42,934 bases of DNA. Origin: Chloroflexota bacterium. GTDB lineage: Bacteria > Chloroflexota > FW602-bin22 > JACPRP01. Under the pieces are notes generated by a model. It ran no database searches and had not been told where the DNA came from. It saw nothing but the letters and a program-made list of their open reading frames with translations. Below, piece after piece: positions 16,503-22,966 of the stretch. The stretch lies in the NCBI GenBank assembly GCA_016210495.1, contig JACQUC010000278.1, positions 1 through 42,934 on the forward strand. Reading direction: 5' to 3'. The first letter of the stretch is position 1. Each line of letters starts with the position of its first letter. A program made the position numbers and the translations under genes.

Positions 16503-17750
16503 GTGGTAGCGATATACAAAGAGCGGCTTGCCAGACTCAGAGAGGATATGGAGAGGGTCGGCCTCGACGCTCTGCTATCGATGCATCCGATCAACCAGTA
16601 CTATCTGACGGGCACCGCACAGTACCAGATTCTCGTCGTGACCAAGGTTGCGGATCCCGTTATTCTGGTGAAGAGAAACATCGAGCGAGCCAGGGCCGAG
16701 TCCTGGTTGCCGGATATTCGCCCGCTAGGAGATGTGCGCGAGGATCTGGTGGATCTGGCCCGCGAGATGGACCTCAGAAATCGCCGCATCGGCATCGAAT
16801 TCGGACTCACGACGGCCGCGGCGCTGAAGGAAACCGAGACAATCCTCCCCTCCTGCCACTTCGTGGATTCCGATGGGGTGTGGCTGCACTGCCGCAAGAT
16901 CAAACAGCCCGAGGAGATCGCGAAGCTGCGACGGGCTCAGAGCATCGTGGACGAGGTCCACGCCGACATGCCGCAGATACTTGTCGAGGGCGCGCGCGAG
17001 GTCGACGTGGTGGCCGAGCTGGATTATCGCTTGAAGAAGCTGGGTAGCGAGGCGATGCCGTTCTTCTTCGGCACCGGGGGCCGGCCTATGGCCTGGCGTG
17101 CGACCACGCGGCTGATCTCTGGCGCCGACGGCGCGACGCCGACCGACTATCCCGTCGTCGGCGGAGCCGGGCTGAGCCCAGCCACACCTCACGGTCCGTC
17201 CACGAAGATCATTCAGCCTGGCGAACAGTTCAGCATCGACATCATGGCGGTGGTCGAGGGCTATCACGCCGATTCGGGCCGCACCTATTTCGTGGGTGAA
17301 CCCTCCCGCCGACTCAGAGACATGTACATGACGGCGCTCTACGCGGAGAGGGTTTTCATCGATGGCGCCAGGCCGGGCGTCGTCGTCGGCGATCTGGTCA
17401 AGAAGGTGGTCAGTTATGTCGAGGCAAGAGGCTACGGCGACTATTTTATGGGGCCGCGTCCCCACAACAGCAGCGTGATCGGACATGGGGTTGGCCTTTA
17501 CATCAATGAGTATCCCTTCGTTTCGGCGTCCGTGCGTGAGGTTCTGCGCCCGGGCATGGTCATCGCCGTAGAGCCGAAGGTCGTAGTGCCCGAAGTCGGC
17601 TGCGTTGAAGTCGAGGATACGGTGGTGATCACCGAAAGTGGGTGCGAGCTGCTATCTAATGCGCCCAAGGAGCTGGATGAGGTGATCCTGCCTGCCTATG
17701 GCCACGATAGATCAGCTTTTGCAGAAGCGGCCGGGTTTAGAACCTTCTAG
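16503..17750 (+). CDS. M24-family metallopeptidase (Xaa-Pro dipeptidase/creatinase-like)
   Basis: About 415 residues. Residues 1-140 are a creatinase N-terminal domain (LDALLSMHPINQYYLTG). The pita-bread domain carries all five metal ligands expected of M24: the two aspartates in SIDIMAVVEGYHADSGRTY, the histidine in IGHGVGLY, and glutamates in VIAVEPK and CVEVEDTV. An upstream histidine in TPHGP matches the substrate-side residue. Such enzymes split Xaa-Pro or related amide bonds in the cytoplasm. GTG 16503 has GGAGGGCAGGGG just upstream and lies beyond the leader terminator; a TTG at 16458 is in frame but sits next to the terminator. Expression is predicted to rise when tRNA-Trp is uncharged, which is unusual for a peptidase. 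Confidence 0.88.
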   Translation: MVAIYKERLARLREDMERVGLDALLSMHPINQYYLTGTAQYQILVVTKVADPVILVKRNIERARAESWLPDIRPLGDVREDLVDLAREMDLRNRRIGIEFGLTTAAALKETETILPSCHFVDSDGVWLHCRKIKQPEEIAKLRRAQSIVDEVHADMPQILVEGAREVDVVAELDYRLKKLGSEAMPFFFGTGGRPMAWRATTRLISGADGATPTDYPVVGGAGLSPATPHGPSTKIIQPGEQFSIDIMAVVEGYHADSGRTYFVGEPSRRLRDMYMTALYAERVFIDGARPGVVVGDLVKKVVSYVEARGYGDYFMGPRPHNSSVIGHGVGLYINEYPFVSASVREVLRPGMVIAVEPKVVVPEVGCVEVEDTVVITESGCELLSNAPKELDEVILPAYGHDRSAFAEAAGFRTF

Positions 17751-17847
17751 CTCGGCCCCACGTATGTACTTTTGGACGCGGAGATCGTATAATATACTCA
17801 ATAAGTACTTGCACAATTATAGCCCTTACTTGGGGGAGGTTGATGGG

Positions 17848-18414
17848 ATGGCGGGGGACGATTTCAATGCCTTGGACGCGGTCAATATTGGCATAGAAAA
17901 CGAGAAGAGCGGACATAGCTTCTACACCGCCGCTGCAGCTATGACTTCTGATCCACACGGTAAGGAGATGTTCACGAAACTGGCCAACGACGAGTTGGCC
18001 CACCTGTACTGGTTGATGACCGTGCGTCAATCGTTGTTGGCAACCGGCAGCTTCGATCCGGAGGCTCAGAAAGAGGCGGAGGAAAAGGGCAAAGGCGTGG
18101 CGAACGCCATCTTCCCCAGACCCGCGACAGCCAAAGCAGGGGTCAAAGTCGACACGCGTGAACTCGATGCACTGCGAAGAGGGATCGACGGTGAGAAGAG
18201 GGCCGTGGCGCTGTACAGGGAGGCAGCCGAAAAGACCACGGATGCCAGTGGCAAGGCCCTGTTTGCCAAACTGGCCGAGTGGGAAGAGGACCACATCAGG
18301 CTGCTAGAGGCGGAGTACGATTACATCACCAATACCGGGTTGTACTTCGGCGTGTCGGAGTTTATTCTGGAGGGCCCTGAATATCTCACGTGGTGGCGCC
18401 GGAAGTCAGTTTAG
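17848..18414 (+). CDS. Ferritin-like/rubrerythrin-family protein
   Basis: 188 residues, ATG 17848 with GGGGGAGG eight bases upstream. It is a two-part ferritin-like four-helix protein. The first half has IENEKSGHSFY and KLANDELAHLYWL; the second has GIDGEKRAVALYREAAE and KLAEWEEDHIRLLEAEYDY. These give the repeated E...E-x2-H di-iron pattern. No rubredoxin-like C-x2-C domain is present, so it is the shorter form. Rubrerythrin-type proteins reduce peroxide or store iron in anaerobes. A linker of about 40 residues between the halves is Lys/Glu/Ala-rich. It lies 97 bases after the peptidase gene and may be in the same transcript; TATAAT at 17788 lacks a paired -35 box. Confidence 0.82.
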   Translation: MAGDDFNALDAVNIGIENEKSGHSFYTAAAAMTSDPHGKEMFTKLANDELAHLYWLMTVRQSLLATGSFDPEAQKEAEEKGKGVANAIFPRPATAKAGVKVDTRELDALRRGIDGEKRAVALYREAAEKTTDASGKALFAKLAEWEEDHIRLLEAEYDYITNTGLYFGVSEFILEGPEYLTWWRRKSV

Positions 18415-18448
18415 CGCTCTAGCCGCCGAGCATTTGGACTACACTCTA

Positions 18449-18477
18449 TTGACAAGAAGCAGTTCTGATGCTATACT
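18449..18477 (+). promoter_or_regulatory. Strong extended -10 promoter of an unassigned RNA
   Basis: TTGACA (18449-18454), 17 bases, then TATACT (18472-18477) preceded by TGC. This is one of the closest matches to consensus in the window. Transcription should start near 18484. Confidence 0.8.
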
Positions 18478-18544
18478 TGCGTCATGGCGTCGGTCAACGG
18501 ACCGATAGGCCTACACTTCTTCGTAGCAAGGAGGTAGCAGGTCT

Positions 18545-18604
18545 ATGTGCCCGATGTTGAAGAAACCGCACTTGCTCTACGGAGTTTGGCAAGTAGATAT
18601 CTAA
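18545..18604 (+). CDS. Possible 19-residue small protein inside the unassigned RNA
   Basis: ATG 18545 is preceded by AAGGAGG at 18529-18535 (nine-base spacing) and ends at TAA 18602. The product would be MCPMLKKPHLLYGVWQVDI. The ribosome-binding site is strong, but the frame is short and could arise by chance in a structured RNA. It is followed directly by the most stable hairpin of the RNA (18606-18627). No known family recognised. Confidence 0.25.
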   Translation: MCPMLKKPHLLYGVWQVDI

Positions 18605-18747
18605 TGCCCTGCTCCTGGGAGCAGGGCCCAATGACCTCAGGCTAGCCCCACTTAAGAGGTGGCCGGCACTGGATATGTGCCTCGAGCCCCAGGAGACGGG
18701 TCTGAATGACCAGCGGGGTGATGTCCTGATAATTCAAGAAAAAGCAG

Positions 18748-18782
18748 AGCCCCACGTTTTCAAAACGTGGGGCTTTGTTTTC
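18748..18782. terminator. Intrinsic terminator, probably bidirectional
   Basis: AGCCCCACGTTTT and AAAACGTGGGGCT pair perfectly around one C (18748-18774), with T-rich sequence after and A-rich sequence before. It can end the RNA to its left and the minus-strand HEAT-like gene to its right. Its GTTTTCAAAAC centre resembles palindromes at 10921 and 33235, so it may derive from a repeat. Confidence 0.8.
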
Positions 18783-18786
18783 CCCA

Positions 18787-18808
18787 GGGGCGCGATCAAT
18801 CGCGCCCC
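18787..18808. repeat. GGGGCGCGAT palindromic repeat, copy 1
   Basis: GGGGCGCGAT-CA-ATCGCGCCCC, a near-perfect palindrome between the terminator and the stop of the HEAT-like gene. A second copy is at 35327-35346, right after the acyl-CoA synthetase gene. Confidence 0.65.
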
Positions 18809-19356
18809 TACCGCTGCGCCCAGGCCAGGAGTCTTGTGAGGGCGTTCGTTACGTCAGGCTCCGCCGCAGACACCGCTTCCCTGACCATGTGCTCGTCCCG
18901 CACGAGCTGCCGGCCCATGGTTGACAGGGCGTTGATGGATTCGATTATGCTCACCCGCTTGCGCACATCTATCTCGCGGTTGAGCATACTCGCCAAGAAA
19001 TGCCTGGTGAAATTGGATCCCCAGCCCATGTGCAGCAGGGTTTCCACCGCTGGTATCCAGAGCCAGTTCGGGAACCGCTCCGGAGACCTGGCGATGGCCT
19101 CGAGAGAAACACGCGCTGTGACCCCAGCGGCCAGGAGCCCAAGGGCACTGATGGCGCCACGCAACACCAGGGGATGCCGCTCCCGCCAAAGGCGCGTGGT
19201 CAAAGTCTGTGCTATCTTGTCCCGCTCACGATCGTCGAGGGCTTCGGCGATGTCCTTCAGTTGCTTGATCGATTCGAGGAATACCTTCCCGTCGCCTTTT
19301 CCCAGGCGCTCCACAAGCTGCTCCTCTGGCTGGTCGTCACGCTCCCATTCACTCAT
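18808..19356 (-). CDS. HEAT-like helical repeat protein of unknown function
   Basis: 182 residues, ATG 19356 with AGGGGG seven bases upstream. The N-terminus is acidic and charged (SEWERDDQPEEQLVERLGKG). The rest is all-helical with repeated amphipathic pairs: LKDIAEALDDRERDKIAQTL, then LVLRGAISALGLLAAGVT, IPAVETLLHMGW and VRKRVSIIESINALS. This is typical of HEAT/Armadillo-like solenoids that serve as protein-binding scaffolds. No catalytic residues are visible. The acetyltransferase gene ends 17 bases upstream on the same strand, so the two probably form an operon. Function unknown. Confidence 0.7.
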   Translation of the reverse strand: MSEWERDDQPEEQLVERLGKGDGKVFLESIKQLKDIAEALDDRERDKIAQTLTTRLWRERHPLVLRGAISALGLLAAGVTARVSLEAIARSPERFPNWLWIPAVETLLHMGWGSNFTRHFLASMLNREIDVRKRVSIIESINALSTMGRQLVRDEHMVREAVSAAEPDVTNALTRLLAWAQR

Positions 19357-19373
19357 CCCAATCCCCCTGTGAC

Positions 19374-19916
19374 TCACCCTTGCCCCGTCTGACGTAGCTG
19401 TTCGAATTCTGCGCGGAGCAAGCCCATCGTCAGTACGTCGCAGTACTTGCCGCCATAGTAATGATGCTCGCGCCACGCACCTTCCTGCCGAAAACCGCAC
19501 CGCCGGTAGCAGGCGATACCCCTCAAGTTGAAGTCGAACACGTAGAGGTATACTTTGTGCAGGTTCATCTGATCGAAGCCAAAGGCGCTGAGGGCCTTTA
19601 CAGCATCGGTGCCGTAGCCCTTGCCCCAGTACTCTTTCTCACCGATGGCGATCCTGAGCTCTGCGTTGAGGCATCTTCGGTTGATCCTGTGCAGTCCCGT
19701 GCTGCCAATGTGCTGGCCGTTTTCGGCCTCGATGGCCAGGTAAAGGTCGTCAGACGAGGCCGTCTGGCGCTCGATGATCGCCTGCTCCTGCGCCATAGAA
19801 ACCGGGTAAGTGGCCGGAAGATACTCTACCACGGCGGGGTCGTTGAACCATCTGTGGCAACGCTCCACATCGCTTCTTTCCAGGGCGCGCAAGAGTACCT
19901 TGTCACCTCGTATCAC
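19374..19916 (-). CDS. GNAT-family N-acetyltransferase (RimJ/RimL-like)
   Basis: 180 residues, full length for the RimJ/RimL group. The N-terminus reads VLLRALERSDVERCHRWFND, the standard opening of these enzymes. The acetyl-CoA pyrophosphate loop is in GEKEYWGKGYGTDAVKAL (the Q/R-x2-G-x-G/A motif, here WGKGYG). The C-terminal core shows LHKVYLYVFDFNLRGIACYRRCGFRQEG, ending in the usual CGF. Such enzymes acetylate protein N-termini or small amines with acetyl-CoA. The target is unknown. Confidence 0.88.
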   Translation of the reverse strand: MIRGDKVLLRALERSDVERCHRWFNDPAVVEYLPATYPVSMAQEQAIIERQTASSDDLYLAIEAENGQHIGSTGLHRINRRCLNAELRIAIGEKEYWGKGYGTDAVKALSAFGFDQMNLHKVYLYVFDFNLRGIACYRRCGFRQEGAWREHHYYGGKYCDVLTMGLLRAEFEQLRQTGQG

Positions 19917-20132
19917 AGGACAGTGCCTCCAAGTGCCAGAACGCGTCGTCGGTTCGCCGCCGAGTTATTGTACCTGATACGCCACAGGCTGACAAGGACG
20001 GCAGACGAGACGAGAGAGCGGACGTATCGGACCGAAGCAGACGTATCGGACGAAGCCGCCGCGCCGTTGACACGGTTGCGGCGAGGTTCTAAGATAGCCG
20101 CAGTCCTGGCAGTGGGCCGCAGGAGTTGCGTA

Positions 20133-21602
20133 GTGACCCTTCGAGAGGTAGTTCATCGGCTCGGGCGGGCATTTCAGTTTGCCCCCATTCTGCTACCGCT
20201 TTGCGTTTTGCTGGTAACAGCACCGGTGCTGGAGCCGCCGCTGCGACTCCTAAGAGAGGCCGACGGGAAATTCGCTCGGAAGGAGTTTGCCCTCGCCTTG
20301 GACGGGTATGCGTCGCTCGCCACCGTGGCCCCAAGGTCTGCGCTCCCCCATTTAAGGCTGGGGCAGGTTCACCTCGCCAAAGCTCGCTACGACGAGGCTC
20401 AGGCCGAGTACGACAAGGCACTGGCTCTGGATCCTGGCAGCATACAGGCGCTGGCCGGTCTTGGCAGCGCGCTGGTAGAAGCAGGTAGGTACGGCGAAAG
20501 CATTTTCGTTCTGCAACGGGCACTGGCGGGGCAGCCAGGCCTGGCTGAGGCGCGTTACCATCTCGGCTTAGCCTTGATGCGCTCCAATAACGTGGCACAG
20601 GCGGGCGAACAGTTCCAAGTGTTATTGGCGCAAGCTGGCGATAGCTCCCACCATCGGCTGTGGCGCCAGAGGACGCACTATCGCCTGGCGCAGATTGTCC
20701 TTAGCGAACGTCCTGATGTCGCCGTCGCCCACCTGCAGGAAGCCGCTTCAGATCAGGCGGATGCAGAGGTCGCGGAGCAGGCGGCTCTGCTTCTCCCCAC
20801 CGCTCGCGCAGTATCACTCCATCAAGACCGGCCGGCGTACGCGGCCGCTCTGGCGGGACAGGCGTTGCTGAGGGTACAGGAGACATCGCTGGCGCGACAG
20901 CAGCTCGAAAAGGCTGTCGGCCTCGATCCGAGCTACGTGGATGCGCTGGCCTACCTGGGCTACGCATATTGGCTAGGCGGCGCAGGGGGAAAGGCAGTGG
21001 ATGTTCTCGCCAGGGCTGTGGCGCTGGAGCCGCGCGCCCCGGTGGCGCAGTACTTCCTGGGCTTTGTCCTCGCCCGGATGGACCGTCTGGAGGCGGCGCT
21101 GGTCGAGCTGGAGCGCGCGGCGCGCCTCGATCCCGACAACACCTACCTTTGGATCGAGCTGGCAGGAGTGTTGGCCGCCAGAGGGGACTACGCACGGGCC
21201 GAGGTGCTGTTCGAGCGCGCCGGAGGGCTGGCTACTGACAGTGCCGACGTCCAGCTCCTCGTGGCCAAGTTCTACCTGGACCGCTTCTATATGGTAGAAC
21301 AAGGCCTAGCCGTGGCCAGGGCAGCGGCGGAAAAGTGGCCTGAAAATGCCGAGGTGGCAAGCGAGCTTGGCTGGGCACTTTATGTCAACCGGCGGCCGGA
21401 GGACGCGCGGGACGCTTTGCGGAAAGCCGTGCAGCTCGCTCCTGACCTGCCCGAGCCGCACTATCGCCTGGGCGTCGTGCTCGAACAGCTCGGCGGTCTG
21501 GCAGAGGCTGCCGTGGAGTACCGTCGCGCCGTCGACCTGGATCGTGGCACGAAGCTGTCGGAAAGAGCGAGGGAGGCGCTGAGGGGACTGGGGGGGAGAT
21601 AG
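20133..21602 (+). CDS. Membrane-anchored TPR-repeat protein
   Basis: 489 residues, starting at GTG 20133 with AGGAG seven bases upstream. The frame stays open far upstream, but that part is antisense to the acetyltransferase and does not look like protein. Residues 10-40 hold one hydrophobic segment (FAPILLPLCVLLVTAPVL), a signal anchor. The remainder is a tandem array of about ten tetratricopeptide repeats. Clear units include ARYDEAQAEYDKALALDPGS, GRYGESIFVLQRALAGQPGL and RLEAALVELERAARLDPDN. TPR arrays scaffold protein complexes, here outside the cytoplasm. It is the first gene of a long plus-strand run, although the next gene has its own promoter. Confidence 0.85.
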   Translation: MTLREVVHRLGRAFQFAPILLPLCVLLVTAPVLEPPLRLLREADGKFARKEFALALDGYASLATVAPRSALPHLRLGQVHLAKARYDEAQAEYDKALALDPGSIQALAGLGSALVEAGRYGESIFVLQRALAGQPGLAEARYHLGLALMRSNNVAQAGEQFQVLLAQAGDSSHHRLWRQRTHYRLAQIVLSERPDVAVAHLQEAASDQADAEVAEQAALLLPTARAVSLHQDRPAYAAALAGQALLRVQETSLARQQLEKAVGLDPSYVDALAYLGYAYWLGGAGGKAVDVLARAVALEPRAPVAQYFLGFVLARMDRLEAALVELERAARLDPDNTYLWIELAGVLAARGDYARAEVLFERAGGLATDSADVQLLVAKFYLDRFYMVEQGLAVARAAAEKWPENAEVASELGWALYVNRRPEDARDALRKAVQLAPDLPEPHYRLGVVLEQLGGLAEAAVEYRRAVDLDRGTKLSERAREALRGLGGR

Positions 21603-21615
21603 CGGAACCCCACGT

Positions 21616-21645
21616 TTGGTTTCTGCCGGTTTCCTATGTTATAAT
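21616..21645 (+). promoter_or_regulatory. Promoter of the csoR-like/thioredoxin genes
   Basis: TTGGTT (21616-21621), 18 bases, TATAAT (21640-21645). It lies 35 bases before the CsoR-like start. The -10 box is consensus, the -35 box only partly so. Confidence 0.55.
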
Positions 21646-21680
21646 GGCGATTGGGCAGCATGGATTGGTAGGGAGAAACG

Positions 21681-21941
21681 GTGGTCACCAACAAGAAGGA
21701 TATGGGCGACAGATTGCGGCGCGTCGAGGGCCAGGTGCGCGGCATTCAAAAGATGCTGGAAGAGGACCGGCCTTGCGACGAGATCATCACTCAGCTCATG
21801 GCCGCACGAGCTGCCCTCGACCAGGTTGGCATCTCTATCATCGCCAAATACGTGCGCGATTGCGCTCGGATTCAACCGGGTGAGGCGGACGAGAATCAGT
21901 CGCTCGAGCGCGCGCTGTCGCTGTTCTTGAGATTGTCCTGA
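21681..21941 (+). CDS. CsoR/FrmR-family transcriptional repressor with altered metal site
   Basis: 86 residues, GTG 21681 with AGGGAG upstream. It has the all-helical DUF156 fold: DMGDRLRRVEGQVRGIQKML (DNA-contact helix), then CDEIITQLMAARAALDQVG and IIAKYVRDCARI. CsoR copper sensors use Cys-His-Cys; here both cysteines are present, but the histidine position of H-x3-C is tyrosine (YVRDC). Loss of that histidine with both cysteines kept is also known for CstR-type persulfide sensors, so a sulfur or redox role is possible. It is the first gene of a run with thioredoxin, 50 bases apart, and probably controls its own promoter. Confidence 0.82.
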   Translation: MVTNKKDMGDRLRRVEGQVRGIQKMLEEDRPCDEIITQLMAARAALDQVGISIIAKYVRDCARIQPGEADENQSLERALSLFLRLS

Positions 21942-21991
21942 TGCGAGAAGCGTCGTCTTTTTAGTCTTTCGGAGGGAGGCAGAGTAGCACA

Positions 21992-22321
21992 ATGAGCAAC
22001 GCCATTGAGGTGTCTGACGCTGATTTCCAGGCCGAGGTGGTGGAGTCGTCCACGCCGGTGCTGGTTGATTTTTGGGCGGCCTGGTGCGGCCCTTGCAAGG
22101 CGATTGCGCCCATCGTCGACGAGCTGGCCGCCGAGTACGCCGACAAGCTCAAGGTCACTAAGTTAGATGTGGACAGAAACCCAAATACCGCTGGCCAGTT
22201 TGGCGTAATGAGCATTCCAACGTTGATTCTTTTCAAGGAGGGCAAGCCGGCAGAGCGACTGGTGGGATACATGCCCAAGGACCAGTTGCGCAAGGCTATT
22301 TCCAAGCACGTACCGGCTTAA
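21992..22321 (+). CDS. trxA: Thioredoxin
   Basis: 109 residues, the standard length. The active site is WCGPCK (near residue 32), with the buried aspartate in VLVDFWAAW and the cis-proline in MSIPTLILFKEG. The C-terminal helix is QLRKAISKHV. Thioredoxin keeps cytoplasmic protein thiols reduced and donates electrons to reductases. GGAGGGAGG lies about 13 bases upstream of the ATG. It follows the CsoR-like regulator closely, which suggests redox or sulfur-stress control of this copy. No thioredoxin reductase is nearby. Confidence 0.95.
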   Translation: MSNAIEVSDADFQAEVVESSTPVLVDFWAAWCGPCKAIAPIVDELAAEYADKLKVTKLDVDRNPNTAGQFGVMSIPTLILFKEGKPAERLVGYMPKDQLRKAISKHVPA

Positions 22322-22368
22322 GGCGTTCTTGATCGATCGAGCCCACGATGGGCGAGGGGAGTCGAGCT

Positions 22369-22947
22369 ATGGAGGATCGGCCCGGGCAGCGCATTGCGTA
22401 CGCGGCCATAGCGGTACTTGGTTTTCTCCTGGTGGCGGGCGTCCTGGTGTTTGTGACATCACAGCGCCCGAGCCGGCCCCTGGAAGTGGTATCCCCTACT
22501 AGCGTGCCCGACGCGAAATCTCGCTGGATCAAGGTGTACGTCAGCGGCGAGGTGGCTCGGCCGGGAGTATACACCCTCGCCGACGACGACCGCATCGACG
22601 ACGCTGTCACCGCCGCAGGCGGCCCGACCGAGGACGCCGATCTCAACAGGGTCAACCTGGCGGTCCGCGTCCGCGACCAGATGCAGATCCACGTTCCGAA
22701 GCAAGGGACAAGCGCTGACCTGCCCGGCCTTGTAGGCCTCCCTTCTCAGTTGGCGAAGATCAACATCAATTCCGCCGGCATCTCCGAGCTCGATACGCTG
22801 CCCGGTATCGGGCAGGTCACCGCGCGTAGAATCATCGCGTACCGCCAGGAGAAAGGCCCTTTCAGATCCATCGAGGACCTCAAAGAAACCAAACTTGTGA
22901 ACAACGCGACCTACGAAAGGATCAAGGATCTGATCGAGGCTCGCTAG
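22369..22947 (+). CDS. comEA: ComEA-like DNA-binding protein (SLBB plus helix-hairpin-helix)
   Basis: 192 residues, ATG 22369 with AGGGGAG eight bases upstream; an ATG at 22348 is the alternative. An N-terminal hydrophobic segment (YAAIAVLGFLLVAGVLVFV) anchors the protein. An SLBB domain follows (KVYVSGEVARPGVYTL to DQMQIHVPKQG, about residues 57-118). The C-terminus has tandem helix-hairpin-helix motifs: KININSAGISELDTLPGIG and ARRIIAYRQEKGPFRSIEDL. This order is that of ComEA, which binds incoming DNA outside the membrane during natural transformation. No comEC is adjacent. The flavoprotein start lies 19 bases downstream. Confidence 0.9.
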   Translation: MEDRPGQRIAYAAIAVLGFLLVAGVLVFVTSQRPSRPLEVVSPTSVPDAKSRWIKVYVSGEVARPGVYTLADDDRIDDAVTAAGGPTEDADLNRVNLAVRVRDQMQIHVPKQGTSADLPGLVGLPSQLAKININSAGISELDTLPGIGQVTARRIIAYRQEKGPFRSIEDLKETKLVNNATYERIKDLIEAR

Positions 22948-22966
22948 TGCTGATCAGGAGGGAATC

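Larger units (their letters stand above)
18484..18782 (+). ncRNA. Unassigned structured RNA between a strong promoter and a terminator
   Basis: About 300 bases run from the predicted start to a strong terminator, with no protein of normal size. Local hairpins are clear: TCGGTC-AACG-GACCGA at 18487-18502, ACTTGC with GCAAGT near 18570-18596, GCCCTGCTCC-TG-GGAGCAGGGC at 18606-18627, GGCAC with GTGCC near 18664-18682, and GGTC with GACC inside a CCCC/GGGG stem at about 18689-18721. I could not match it to 6S, tmRNA, SRP, RNase P or a riboswitch that I know. The next genes are on the other strand, so it does not lead into a gene. A 19-codon frame with a good ribosome-binding site lies inside. Confidence 0.55.

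Noticed and set aside
17788..17793. TATAAT before the ferritin-like gene
   Set aside because: No -35 match at 16-18 bases; the only similar word, TTGGAC, is 10 bases away.
18650..18730. Cobalamin riboswitch-like words (GGCACTGG, CCCCAGGAGAC) in the unassigned RNA
   Set aside because: The words are only partial matches and the conserved GGTGAAACTCC-type core is absent; nothing on this strand follows that could be regulated.
19461..20132. N-terminal extension of the TPR protein to 713 residues
   Set aside because: This part is antisense to the acetyltransferase gene; the start at 20133 has a good ribosome-binding site and leads straight into a signal anchor.
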